Shown here: positions 1-11,381 of the stretch, in pieces
How positions within the stretch are numbered: position 1 is the stretch's first letter
Layout of the letters: every line of letters begins with the position of its first letter
Assembly: GCA_035772405.1 (NCBI GenBank)
Contig: JAYKKM010000066.1
Location: 536,001 to 600,000 of the forward strand
Origin: Chrysogorgia sp. JL179-B06
Lineage: Eukaryota > Cnidaria > Anthozoa > Scleralcyonacea > Chrysogorgiidae
Direction of reading: 5' to 3'
Length of the DNA stretch: 64,000 nt
The notes under the pieces: model-generated
The model's input: the letters and a program-made list of their open reading frames with translations, nothing else
The model's database searches: none
Told to the model about the DNA's origin: nothing
Made by a program: the position numbers and the translations under genes

Positions 1-601
1 ATTGTTAATTATATATATAAAATATATATATATGTATTGGCATTTCACTTGATTAAATTACATGTTCTAAGGATTTATAGTGAAGAAAAATTTCGAGTGT
101 TAGAATTAACTGCAGCAGTAATAAGTAGAGTGCTGCGTAGACAGTGTTTTGAATCTTACTCTGATGAAGGGTTCCGCTCGAAACGTCAGTATCTCGTCAC
201 TAAATTCTTGGCAGTTACCACCTTTTCACTTTACTATACAGTATATATGATTGTATACCAGACTGTTGTGTTAGATCAATGTCAGATCAACTAAAAAGTT
301 ACTCAGGCATAGTGCTGGGATTGGTTGCCCATTTCTCAATAACCTTTTTATGTGTATATATACTATTTAGGTACAGTAACTCATGAAAAGTACATGTAAA
401 TCTATTAGAAATATATAGTATGAAATTGTATCATGAATGCAGTATTTTCATGAAATTGTTAGATACTAACTTCACATGCATGTCTACTTGTACTTGTTAG
501 CAAAAGTTGCTTACAACATGTTACAACCTATTTAAACATAAGAATGTCTAATAACCAATTCACTATAACCACAATCTTATTTGTTTTTGTTTTAATTTAA
601 G
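1..601. other. Non-coding left edge with an AT-rich start
   Basis: No convincing gene is seen. The first 35 bases are an AT microsatellite-like run. A short conserved repeat at 151-236 is described separately. An 85-codon open frame at 37-294 reads through that repeat, has no recognisable motif and is not annotated as a gene. The stretch may be the 5' part or an intron of the CACTA-type element that follows. Confidence 0.5.
151..236 (+). repeat. Dispersed repeat with hammerhead-ribozyme-like core
   Basis: This ~85-bp block is homologous to 32562-32645: both share the TCCGCTCG core, GTCAGTAT and a downstream CACCTTTTCACTTTACT. The copy here has CTGATGA (161-167), GAAAC (180-184) and GTC (185-187). 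They are flanked by TACT (157-160) and AGTA (188-191), which can pair as a 4-bp stem I. That order matches the core of a type I hammerhead ribozyme with almost no stem III, as described in Penelope-like and other retroelements. Stem II is weak here (a GGG/CTC pairing with a wobble), so a functional ribozyme is uncertain. The repeat relationship itself is firm. Confidence 0.45.
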
Positions 602-2216
602 GTCCACTATTTCTGCAAAGACTGCAAGTCTTACCTTGGTCCACAAAATGATTGTAGCAACTGCAACAATTGCCAAGCCCATTTTGATCAACACGTTAGT
701 TAAGAATGGTGACTATTTTGTTGGGCTACCTATCAAACAGCAGGTAGTTAATATCTTGCAAACAACTGGGATGGAGAATATTCTGATTAGTCACCAAGAT
801 TTAATAACTGGTGATACAAGTGTCATTAAGGATATTGTGCATGGGAAAGTTTACAAAGATTTGATTAGTGAGGGTAAATTAGGTCCAAATGATGTGTCAT
901 TGTTCAACACTGATGGAATTTCAATATTTAAGTCATCTAACTACTCAGTTTGGCCTATTTTAGCAACAATGAATGAGCTTCCACCACATTTGCGTAAAGA
1001 ACACATGATACTGGCTGGGTTGTTGTTTGGTGTACAAAAGCCACATATGAACACCTTTCTTAAACCATTCGTCACTGAAATGAATGAACTAGGAACAAAT
1101 GGTTTGTGTGTAGCTAATGTTTGCAGAAAAGTGTTTGCACTGTTTCTTTCTGCCGATGCACCTGCTAGGGCTATAGTGAGAAACTGTAAACAGTTCAATG
1201 GTGTATGTGGGTGTGACTGGTGCGAACAAGAAGGAGCTGCACTAGAGAATGGAAATGGTCCTCTTCTACGAGTGTACCCATATGACCACAATGTACCACA
1301 AAGAAGTGACAGGTCACAGAGAATGGCTGCTATAACCAGCCAAAGGACTGGTGAATACGAATTTGGTAGAAAAGGTCCATCTGTGTTGTTGCTCTTACAA
1401 AACTGTGACTTTGTGCAGGGAATTTGTTGTGAAGTACAGCATGCTGGTTTTCTGGGGGTGACAAGACATTTTCTGAACACTTGGCTTGATTCTTCTAATA
1501 AAGATGAAGACTATTACCTTGCTAGGCAGTTTACAACTTTAGATGAAAGACTTCTTTCAATTTGTCCACCAAGTGACATATCAAGGTGCCCACGGTCTTT
1601 GAAATTAAGAAAATACTGGAAGGCTTCTGAGTTTAGAGCCTTCGTATTTTATTCACTTGTTGTTTTGCAAGGCTTATTACCTCCAGTGTATTTAAACCAC
1701 TGGTTTCTTTATGTTTATGGCATTTACACTCTAATGGGAAATTCTATTCATGCTGAAGATATTCATAGAGCAAGTGCTTGCCTGAACAAATTTGTTCTTT
1801 TGAATAGTCAGCTTTATGGAGAGAGGCATTGCACATTCAACGTGCACTCATTCAACGTTATGTCATTTTGCTCAGTCTGTCTTCAATTCTGGGCCATTAT
1901 GGGCAACTTCTACTTTTATGTTTGAAGGCTATAACATGACCATTGGTAAACTTTTCCAGGGAACGCAAAAAATTCCCTTGCAAATCAGTGAGATGTTCTT
2001 GATGGCAAAGAATATGGCAGTGCTAGCTGGTAGTTGTATTGACGAGAATAGTCATCCAGAGGTTTGCAAGTTATATCGCTCTTTTTCTAGAGGCAATCTT
2101 GACTCCAAGCAAGGGGTTGTGCTCACTGATGGTTTGAGGGGGATTGGTAAAGGATGTTCTGTTATGTTGTTACCTTCCAAAGTTATTGTAATTCAGGACT
2201 TTATTCAAACAAGAGT
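602..2216 (+). pseudogene. EnSpm/CACTA-type transposase, 5' and central part (frameshifted)
   Basis: The translated segments resemble the tnp2-like transposase of animal EnSpm/CACTA elements. They show a Cys zinc ribbon (CKDC...CSNCNNC, 617-677), the block WPILATMNELPPHLRKEH, then MILAGLLFGVQKPHMNTFLKPF, a CGCDWCEQEG zinc motif near 1207-1233, and downstream GPLWATSTFMFEGYN (1890-1935). These blocks lie in three different frames: the zinc ribbon in one, 636-~1850 in a second and ~1850-2216 in a third. At least two indels therefore break the gene. Near the second break CATTCAACGT is repeated 15 bp apart (about 1834-1858), which may mark the lesion. The gene stops abruptly at 2216 because another transposon was inserted; its reading frame resumes at 11391. 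Its own TIRs were not identified. Confidence 0.75.
2208..2216. repeat. 9-bp target-site duplication, left copy
   Basis: AACAAGAGT directly precedes the left TIR (TAGCCTGTGCACAGCC) and is repeated exactly at 11382-11390, just after the right TIR. Together these fix the insertion boundaries to the base. Confidence 0.9.
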
Positions 2217-2413
2217 TAGCCTGTGCACAGCCTGGATACACCCGGCTATATCCAGTCTGTGAAAAATTAAAAGATATCTTGCCGCGGCCATTTTGATAAA
2301 ATTATGATAATTATGCAATTAATATTCGTGTGAAATAAAACAAAATGGCGGATACTAGTTTTGATATAAGGTTGGAATTGATTATCTTCGCGTTTTTATA
2401 ATGTAACATCCTC

Positions 2414-5400
2414 ATGAGCTGTGTTCTATGCCACTTAGTGATAGAAAAGGCGTATCGACGTTTTCTGATTGCTGGAAAAGCGAAATTCAACGTAGAAGAT
2501 GCAATATCGAAGCTCCCGTTCGCTGTGGATATATGTTCATCATACATTTGCAGGTCTTGTTTGGACAAGCTTAAAAAGAGGGAAAATCTTAAAAAGCAAG
2601 AGGAACAGCTTATATGTGATTTAAGAAAGTCTTCAGTCTGCCATGTTAAAGTTTCAAAAAGACAAGAAACGGTCAGTGCTTCAGGAACAAAAAGACAATG
2701 CGTTCAGCCTTCATTTCCTTCCTATTTTACATGTATATCTCCTATTAAAACCAGTTCTTCTTCTGTGCCGTGCGAAAGTCATTCAGATTTGGGTGAGCCA
2801 TCAATTGTTCATTCTACACCAAGTAAGATTAAAACAACTACTTCAGTTGAATCTGCCAAAACAACAATTGTTACAGTTAAATTGCAATGGCCAAGCGAGA
2901 CAAGGGAAAGACGACTTCCAAAGGATCTGGAGTCTGTTGGTAAAATGCTCGTCCGAGGAACATATAAACAGGTAGCAAATTCTGTGTGGAACAATAAAAT
3001 TATCCGCAAAGAACTGCAAATTCTTGCTCTCAAGGAGATTGATTCAGAATGTAGCAGATTATGTTCCAAAAAGAAGCCATCTTGTCTACGATCACCTTCC
3101 AAAGATCAGCTGTTAAATTTTTCATTTGAAAAACTTAACAAGGAACTGGAAGAAAGAGCTCCTTTCACTCAAGCTATTTTACGATCAGTTTGTGTAAACA
3201 AGAGAAATGCAAATAAAAGAGAAGAGTGGGTTCCTTCTCTTGGTATGGCATCTGCAGTGCTACTAAGAAACAGGTCTTCTCGTCTGAATGCTGTACAACT
3301 TCTATTGAGTATCTTCCTTTACCATTCAAGCTGGACAGTGAGTACATGTCTGTCTTTTTAATACTGTTTTAACCTACATATTGCGTTTTTTGAATATGTT
3401 TGCATGTAAGTCAGTGGTCTCCCAAACATGTCTCAAAATACATATGTGTATTAAAACGTTTTAACTAAAAATTTGTTCTCAAATTGTAATCAATTTTGAA
3501 AATATTTACAAAATGTTATACTTTTTTGTTTGTGGACAAATCAAATATATATTTATCTGGTAGACTTTTGAATATAAATTTGAGATTATGTTATTTGTCA
3601 CTTTCAACAAAACTTATACACATGATATTTTTCTTTAGCCAATAATGACAAGATTCAAAACTTTAAGACTTGTAGTCTCTCACACACACCTTTACAGAAA
3701 ACTGGAAGAGTTTGGTAAAGATTTTGATGCATCTACAAAAGCTGAAGTTAAACTTCAATGCAACTGGTTGGCAGAAAAGAACAGGGTTGCTAAAGAACTT
3801 GATGAGACCACTGATGATAATGCAGTAATGGCTAATCCTCATGATGAATCAGATTCTTATGATGATTCAGACACTGAAGAAAATACAAAACAGTCAGATG
3901 ATTCTCAACAAATTCTATCTGGTAATAAAACTGTTGCACATGCATCAAAGTCTACATCAGAGAATGTAGTTGCACATTGTCAACCAAGTCTAGGGAATGG
4001 CCAAAAACTCACTATTGACAACATTGACTACCGACAAGAAGTACATTACATGACACAAGACCACCAAACAATTGACAGGCATTATTTGACTGTCTGTGCA
4101 ACTAAAAACAGGGTGAATGGTAATCATTTGAGCAGTTCATTGCCCAGTGGTGGGTTACCTGAAATGGACAATGGGAAATGCATACCAAATCCAAAGGAAC
4201 ATAATGCCCCGAGGGAAGACTACATCAGCTTAACTGAGAGAGTGATTACTGAATACATTCCCTGCTTGGATAGTTTTAAAGATGTGGTTGTGCATCACAT
4301 TCCCCATATATATATGAAAGAAGCAAGAGAGCCAACTGATTCTGTAAGTTTTAAACCATCCTCAGTTATGTATAGAGTCACTGTGCAGTATAATTATGAA
4401 AATTATCAAATTGAAGTCAAATCATAATCGTCAGGAAGCTGACAGAGCTAGTTCATTTGTACATCCAGTCTATGAAACATTATACATATATAAATTGTAC
4501 AAGTCACTGACATGCCTGTAGCAAACAGCTGCGAGTAGCTAACTTGTAAAAAAAAGGTGGGGACAAGGTGTGGGCGGCGGGGCCCCACTACACGTGCCCG
4601 CCCCCCCAGAAGCCAGAAAATGTGGGGTTTCTAAATTATAAACATGATGCCCTAAATAAACGCGAGGCACAACAAATCTGCGGGGACCCACATAAGCATG
4701 CAGCCCCTGGCACTTGCCCAAAGTGCCCCCCTGATCTGCCCCTGGACATGCCATATCAACAATTAAGTTTAAACATTTATTCAATTATGCTGTATATGCG
4801 TGTACTTGTAGTGCTCATTGTGAAACTCTTCACCAAGAAAATGCAAAATTCACCAAGAAAATGCAAATTAACAATTCACCAAGAAAATGCAAAATAAATC
4901 AGTTTAATCAGTCAACATAAATGCAATACAACCATAGCTATGGTAGTACTGTATCAAATACTCAATTTAAGCTATTACTGAATTAAAATAACTTGTTTTT
5001 ACTTTTCCAAACAAATTATTCATCTTAGACCCATTGTTTCACAAGTAATTTACAACATTTGTGTCGGATATGACAAGCTCTCGCCTATCGCCTTGAGCTT
5101 GTATAATATCCAATACAACACGACATTCATGTTGTCAACATTACATGTAACATTATAACCAAAATTATTAAATGCTTCAATTTCTATATTGAAGAGCTTT
5201 CTTGGAGTTCTGTATCATAATGAGAACGAGGCTGATGGCATGACAGCAATACTAAGAGAACTTCACAAGTATGTTGCTTTTGATGGTGATGGCAAACAAA
5301 GGAAATATGCTGATCTTGCTATTGTTGGTGACCAATTGACAGTGGAGCGTGGTGTAAATACCTTCAACACCCTAATTAATGGCTTCACCCCAGAGGAAAG

Positions 5401-7370
5401 GCTTGAAGGTTTACATTTTGAAGTTGCCGATTGGCATGGAGTGAATAAATCCTTAGGGGTAAGTCATTTTGGATATGATATAACTAATTATATTTTATCA
5501 ATATTTGTTAATTAGTATTTTTCAAGACAGTTCTAAATTGGTGGCCATACAGTTTGGTATACAGTCTAACATGTATTAAGCAGCCACTCTCAGGGTGTGG
5601 CTTTGTGGGTGCTTAATAGAGGGACACCAACATTGGGTCTTGGGTGTGGTCAAACTTTGTTTTATCCAATTCTAAATCATAATATTAATAAGTGGGCTTT
5701 GAAAAAAGTCAACAAGTAGTTAATAAAATAGTTTCAAAAACCAGACAAAAAAACAGCATTATAATTTCATTTATTGAAATTCATCTGTTTATTATTTATA
5801 TAAAGTATATTTAAATATACTGATATTTTCAAAGATAATCAAAGATTTGAAAATATATGAACTTACTCTTCATTTCAACAAAAGTACACAATTACTAGAA
5901 TTGGAACTTGTTCATTTTTTTAATTGTGGCAAATTTACTCTGTTTTAACACATGAAATATATGTGGAAAATTGTGAATCCATGTGTTATTGTTTCACCAT
6001 GCAGACTTTCAATTATTTACTCTCTTTTGTTGTCTTACAATAAACAGAGTTTGAAAACTCATACATTCAAAATAGCATGTCAGAGTATTTTGTTTTAATT
6101 AATAATTATTTCAGTATATGAATAGAGAGTTGAGAAAGTATCTATATATTAGTCAGTTTGCATTTCATTTTAGGTTGCATTTTCAAGATTATACAGTACT
6201 GCTTCATCTGCAGATAAATGTACAATGTACAGTGATCGCAACCTTTTAAACCGTAGGAATGTCAAGGCAGATGTAAATTCAAACGTTAATGCATGCAAAA
6301 GGTTTTTTGCATTAGAAGTTGATTCAAGAATTGTTGCTGCTGGAATGAAGGAACTTGGTATAGATGATATTAATGACACTCCTGATGCTTCTGTTCTACA
6401 AAACATCCATTCATGGTCTTGGGGACAGAGGAAGAAATATTTGAGAAATCTAGCAATTATGGTTGTGGATAAATACATACTTGATAACGAGAGGTACAGC
6501 AGATTCTTAACAGCACTTACACAAATGAATGTCAGAGAGAACGATCCAACAGATGGTGTCAATGAGGATGGGAGATACCCTTGTCGTTTTCCTGGATGCC
6601 ACAGTACCTTTGCTGCTAATGGGCAACATCGACGTAATCATGAGCTAAAGCACAATCCACCTGTTGTTTTACCCCAAGAGCAAGTTGATTATTTTAATGA
6701 TCCAGCAGAAGAACAAGATGACATGTTCAATTATCAAAAAGCCTTGTTAGAGTTTGGAATGGTAATTGCAAATCTTAGGGATGGAATCTCAGAAGGAGAT
6801 GGTTGTAGAGTTATCAGATGTTGGAAGTTTCTGTTGCTTTATTTCAACAATGATTCTGGTAGCCAGAAATATGCATTGGAGGCACTGTACATGATGCTAC
6901 AGTTTTATTCCCTGTTGTCTCCTCGTTCAGCACATCAACTTATCTGGAATAGATTTGCTAAAGTCAAAAAAGGGCCTGGTGGCAATATTTCCCTTGATTT
7001 ACATCTGGAATTTTTAAACAGAATGGTGAAGGATGCTATCAAAAAACTTGGACCAAATGCAAGCAGAAGATCAATTGACAGAATTTGCCACAGCATTAAA
7101 GTTACAAAGTCATTGATGGAACGGTTCGATGGTGACGTGCAAAGGTACAAGACATCTGGCAAACATGTTTCTATGTCAACAGCGAAAGACCTGCAAACAG
7201 TTGTGAAAGAGCTAATCCAACAGAGAGCACTTACAAAAATACCTGGTAGGTCATACAACTTTTATTGTGGTACAAAGGCTAGTTTGTTGGCAGGATTCGA
7301 TTTAGAGAAGATGTACTCCTGGATAAATAAACACAAGAAAAACATTTTGCTACAAAGAAGATCAAGATAA
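2414..7370 (+). CDS. Academ-type transposase, four exons, open throughout
   Basis: Exons are inferred at 2414-3337, 3639-4343, 5195-5458 and 6174-7370. Every junction has GT and AG, every exon length is divisible by three, and no stop interrupts the 1,029-codon product. The N-terminus has paired cysteines (CVLC at 3-6, CRSC at about 47-50), a ZAD-like zinc site. Exon 2 starts with the conserved LVVSHTHLYRKLEEFGKDFD. Exon 3 holds VGDQLTVERG, whose Asp is a likely catalytic acid, and HFEVADWHGVNK. Exon 4 has the family block TMYSDRNLLNRRN and a C2H2 finger (CRFPGC...HRRNHELKH, about 6580-6650). The gene probably cuts and integrates the enclosing element. It is intact while the companion helicase is not. 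I chose the start at 2414 because the zinc cysteines begin immediately after it; the promoter should lie in the left terminal ~200 bp. Confidence 0.8.
4344..5194 (+). other. Intron 2 of the Academ-type transposase
   Basis: This intron holds a G/C-rich remnant at about 4550-4780, with GGGGCCCC and CCCCCC runs reminiscent of hAT-like element ends. It also has three copies of CACCAAGAAAATGCAAA (about 4830-4893). Both strands give short ORFs (4539-4784 minus, 4568-4897 plus) that look like translation of the remnant, not genes. Confidence 0.55.
5459..6173 (+). other. Intron 3 of the Academ-type transposase
   Basis: An AT-rich intron with a GTAAGT donor at 5459 and a TTTTAG acceptor at 6173. No gene, TIR pair or array was recognised in it. 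Confidence 0.6.
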
Positions 7371-7642
7371 GGAGCAATTATAGAATACCCGTCCACTTTT
7401 GAAACCGCATTTAAAGGCAGAAATACAAACAAGGTTGCTCTAAAATCTCTTTAAATATAATGTCGAAGGTTTATATTGTGTGTTCTTGTTGATAGTTATC
7501 AAATTAAATGGGGTTTTAAAATAGAACGAAGTGATTGTATATGATGAACTTTCCGTAATTTGACCCTTTTACTAACTGTCAACAGATACAAATAGCGAAA
7601 GTGGATGGGTATTCTGCGATTTAGCCGAAGATAAACTAAAAA

Positions 7643-7919
7643 GGCCACACTAATTTGATACTTTGGGGCACTTTCAAAATTTTTAGGGTTGGTCGGTTCA
7701 GGAAAAAATGGAAATAAAAAATAAAAAAAGTACAAGCTCATACCCAGTCTTTTCACCCAGCTCGCCGGTGAAACGCCTTGGAACGAGGTTGTAAAAGCAC
7801 AAAAAATAACCAATTTTTGATCGAAGTAAATAATAGGTTATACAAATTTTATTTTATTTTGGTTTCACAAAAACAGGGTCGGTCGGATCCGTGCCCCGAA
7901 CAATTAAATTGGTGTGGCC
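7643..7919. mobile_element. 277-bp MITE, GGCCACAC ends
   Basis: The left end (GGCCACACTAATTTGAT, then TTGGGGCAC) is the inverted complement of the right end (GTGCCCCGAA, then AATTGGTGTGGCC). No coding potential is convincing. No clean TSD was found, so the superfamily is unassigned. It abuts the LINE fragment that starts at 7920, inside the Academ-type element. Confidence 0.7.
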
Positions 7920-8600
7920 TAACTGCAAGGGTTAAAAAATCAGAACATATCTCCCCTGTGTTTCGTAATCTTCACTGGTTACCAGTGACATTAAGGATTG
8001 TTTTTAAGATATTAATAATTAAGGCCCTGTTACATGGTGCAATTTTTCATGCAACTTGTCTCGCAATGCACAACTCGTTTGTGCATTTTTTTTCTCGATA
8101 AAAGCCATTTTGTTTTGCGAGAACACTGGATGACGCACATGCGTTCGCAGTTGTTGTTATGGAAACATTGCAAGATAAGTTGCTGAAAGGGCGTTACACG
8201 ATGCAACGCTAAAAAATTGTTGCAATCATTGCAGAAAGTTGCAACTTGTCTCGCATCGATTTTGACCATTGCACAGCATGTTACACGGTGCAATGCCGTT
8301 GCGAGACAAGTTGCATGAAAAATTGTACCGTATAACAGGGCCTTTACTTTCAAAGCTTTACATAGCCAGGCACCTATTTATATTACTGATTTACTAACTA
8401 AATATAAACCTACTCATACTTTAAGATCATCAAACCGAAATCTGCTACTTGAGCCAAAATCCAAAACGGTGACTCATAGAGACAGATCATTCTCAGTTGC
8501 CACACCAAAACTGTGGAATTCATTACCACAGGAAATTAGAAGCATTGATACTTTAAGTAGTTTTAAGTCAGCACTTAAGACTTTTCTTTTTTTAAATTAA
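7920..8600 (+). pseudogene. L2/CR1-like LINE 3' coding end, split by a MITE
   Basis: Translation gives the C-terminal tail common to L2/CR1-like LINE reverse transcriptases: HLNLHWLP-type text (seen as FRNLHWLPVTLR), then APIYITDLL, KYKPTHTLRSS, and the closing block PKLWNSLPQEIRS before a stop near 8598-8600. A 322-bp MITE (8022-8343) interrupts it. This is a 5'-truncated copy with no RT core, a typical dead-on-arrival LINE. Confidence 0.75.
8022..8343. mobile_element. PIF/Harbinger-type MITE (322 bp) with TTA duplication
   Basis: Ends are AGGCCCTGTTACATGGTGCA and its imperfect complement ending TATAACAGGGCCT. TIR similarity extends about 45 bp (TTTTTCATGCAACTTGTCTC). TTA at 8019-8021 and 8344-8346 forms a 3-bp duplication of the TWA type used by Harbinger elements. 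It has no gene and sits inside the LINE 3' end. Confidence 0.85.
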
Positions 8601-8721
8601 TAGGTTTTTGTTCATAATGGTAATATATGTACAGTAGTAGGCTTTATCTTATAATGAAACTGTAATTAGTTTTATAAGTAACATTAGATTTAGGAATATA
8701 TTGCTGTAAGAGCATTGAGAC

Positions 8722-9118
8722 CAGGGTTGTAGCTACGGTGGACTTACTATAAAATATAAATTGTAACCACTCACAATTTGCACCCACCACTCTTGGTCGA
8801 TCTCAGCCCTGCCGCCCAGCACAGAATTCACTAACGCAAATAGTAAATATGTCAATATTTTAGTGCTTTTCATTCGAAAATAAAGTATTTTGTGTCATTT
8901 TGTGATTTGTAACGCATATTTAATGACAATTTTCATGTAAACTCCACGATTAGTTCAAAAATAGATGCGTAGTACTCTTTTCGCGGTGTTCTTTGAAATT
9001 AACATTAATTCTTAGAAAACCGCTGAGTTAGAGGCCTGGGACTAGCCCTGTTGCTTCCGCGTCGGCACATCGCCATGGGCATGAGCCCACCACTAAAATT
9101 GGTCTAGCTACAACCCTG
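8722..9118. mobile_element. hAT-type MITE (397 bp) with perfect 8-bp TSD
   Basis: CAGGGTTGTAGCTA at the left and TAGCTACAACCCTG at the right are perfect inverted complements. ATTGAGAC occurs immediately outside both ends (8714-8721 and 9119-9126), an exact 8-bp duplication as made by hAT transposases. There is no coding capacity. Confidence 0.92.
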
Positions 9119-9156
9119 ATTGAGACTATTGTATAATGCTCCTAATATGTCTTTAT

Positions 9157-9181
9157 TATTATTATTATTATTATTATTAAT
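9157..9181. repeat. TTA trinucleotide microsatellite
   Basis: A short run of TTA repeats lies just downstream of the helicase stop codon. Confidence 0.9.
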
Positions 9182-9193
9182 CTGGTACTATTA

Positions 9194-11217
9194 TCACTGA
9201 ATATTACTTGTTAAAGCACGAAAAAAGCTGCTATTATTACATTCACCAGATTCATCATCTGTATTTGTTGTATCCATTTGTTCTCCCATGTCTAGATTTG
9301 ATATTAATGATGAATCATTTCTGAGTTCATCGCAGTCAGTATTGCCTAAAGTTTCATCTGAATATTCTATATCAGTTAAATCAAGTACTTGATCAATATC
9401 ACCAAAAACATCAGCTATTATTTTTAAAATATCATTAGCATGATTTGTTCTCCACACCTCAACATGTTTCTTGACATCTTCAACAGTGAAAAGTCTGTGA
9501 CAGTTTTCAAGCACTTGCAAAATTTGATGATCCCCAAATTCTAACAATACTGTTGGTAAGGATACTGCAATATCATCGACATGCTTATGCATCAAAGTAT
9601 TTCTATATTCAACCAGCCTTGTCTTCAAGTCTTGTTTATTCTCTCTGGTAACTGGTCTACTCTGACTAAACTCTTTATATGAACAATTAACATTCTGTGG
9701 AATTGTGAGACCAAAAGAAGGTGGGCACCCTTCATTTCCACATTTACATGACTTTACACAATTATCACAACACATGTGTTTAAATTCAAGTGGTATACAT
9801 CGACCAAACCCAAATACTTTCAATAAGGAATCTCTTCTGCAGTTTGTTTCATCTGCAAGAAATTCCTTCATATCAGATGAACAATGAGCTGATAGCACTC
9901 CATTATATAATACAATACACTTACTTGATGAACCATCCCTCCCAGCATGTCCACTTTCTTGTACGTAACATTCAATATTCTTGGAGGGTCCAAAATGAAT
10001 TACACGATGAATCTGCTTGCAGTTGACTCCCATACCAAAAGCTATTGTGGAAATTAGAACTCTAATGTGTCCATTGTTTTTAGATAAATTTTTAGATATG
10101 TAATGCTTTACTGATTCAGGAGTACCAGCATGGTACATTTCCAATAAGCGACATTTTGGCTTCATAATATGTCCTTTATAAAACATTTTATCCAGGGCAG
10201 TTTCAAACAAGCGATACAAAATACCACATTGTTTCCGTGTTTGACAATAAATTATTGTTCTTGTGGTATTAACACCTGTCACTTTTATTTCCTCGATCAG
10301 ATCTGAGAAAATGATGTCCAATGGAGTATCTTTGTCAATATACTGAAAACAATAAAACAAGTTTGGTCTGTCAGGGCATTTTGAAACTACTGCAGTGTTG
10401 TTTTTATCAAGATGAAGACTTTCGAAAATAATATTCCTTGTATCTTTGGTTGCAGTTGCTGTAACTACAAGAAGTTTAACACCGTCAGGAACCAGAGATC
10501 GAAATTCTCCAAGATTTCCATACCATTTCCTAAATGGTAGTTTTGCTTTTCCAGATCCAGATGTTCCCCTTAATTAAATTGAAAATACTACAGTCAAAAC
10601 TTGAAAGTGAAGATTTACAATCATCACAAAAAGGACTAATTAATTTTACAAATGAAAACATGCAAAAATTCCAAAGCATTTCAGGGCTCAGTTACTTACC
10701 ACTGACTAATACAATGTGCCTCGTCCACGGCAACGCAAACCAAAGATTCTCTAAATTTCTTGCTGGCGAATATTCCCCTCCAAGTTGATGTTAGCAAACA
10801 CTCCGGAGAGCCATATACATGTGTATAGTCGCCATTAATTATCTCTTGCACAAGCCGATCATCATGCTATTCTGTTACAGCAACTGCTGGTATGTTTAAC
10901 TTTTTCAGAAAACGTACTTGATCTTCCATTAGCGACTTCAGCGGTGAAATTACGACCACAATACTTGTGTTTTTACTTCTGCGATACAAGACATCAGCCA
11001 TAATTGGTACTGCTTGGAATATAACTGATTTTCCATAGCACGTGGGAAGGTTTACAAATACATCTTTTTTATCAAAGAAATTACATAGCGCTTCACTCTG
11101 CTCTGCGTATAGTGAAGTCAATCCAAAGCGATTGCATACTTCTTGTGTAGCTTTTTCCCAAAGCAATGGGATTCTATCACTTTCGGCCGCCATTTTGAAC
11201 TTTAATCTATCATACAT
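9194..11217 (-). pseudogene. RecQ-like DNA helicase of the Academ-type element (one nonsense codon)
   Basis: Two exons, 11217-10700 and 10568-9194 on the minus strand, join in phase across GTAAGT..AG to finish the Trp codon of ISQW. SF2/RecQ motifs in order: motif 0 (LTSLYAEQSEAL), motif I (NLPTCYGKSVIFQ, Cys where Gly is usual), Ia (VVISPLKSLMEDQV), II (VDEAHC), III (VTATAT), IV (TIIYCQTRKQC), V (STIAFGMGV) and VI (QESGHAGRDG, His where the first Arg of GRAGRDG is expected). A Cys-rich segment follows (CCDNCVKSCKCGNEGC), like the RecQ zinc site. An in-frame TAG at 10867-10869, between Ia and II, truncates it. It presumably once unwound DNA during transposition; the role is inferred from its position in the element. 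Confidence 0.85.
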
Positions 11218-11381
11218 AAATTAAAATCTAAGCCAATCAACAAGCGTCGTGTATAATATCCGTAAATAAACCAATCAAAATCTATTATATAAATTCTCGC
11301 AAAAGCTAAAGTCAACCGGCAAGATAAGCTTCAAATTTTCACAGACGGGAATCCGGGAGGTTCGCGGCTGTGCACAGGCTA

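Larger units (their letters stand above)
2217..11381. mobile_element. Academ-type DNA transposon with RecQ-like helicase (9,165 bp)
   Basis: The left end starts TAGCCTGTGCACAGCC and the right end finishes GGCTGTGCACAGGCTA. Inside these the inverted similarity continues for about 70 bp, through TCTGTGAAAA and ATCTTGCC. A perfect 9-bp duplication flanks it. It carries a four-exon transposase on the plus strand (2414-7370) and a RecQ-type helicase on the minus strand (9194-11217), convergent. The transposase has the GDQLTVER block typical of the Academ superfamily. A long TSD plus a helicase fits the helicase-bearing Academ lineage as I recall it; the lineage name is therefore inference. Between the genes lie older passengers: a 277-bp MITE, an L2/CR1-like LINE 3' end, a Harbinger-type MITE and a hAT MITE. 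Confidence 0.85.

Noticed and set aside
941..1480. 179-aa minus-strand ORF
   Set aside because: It lies antisense to the CACTA transposase and has no motif of its own.
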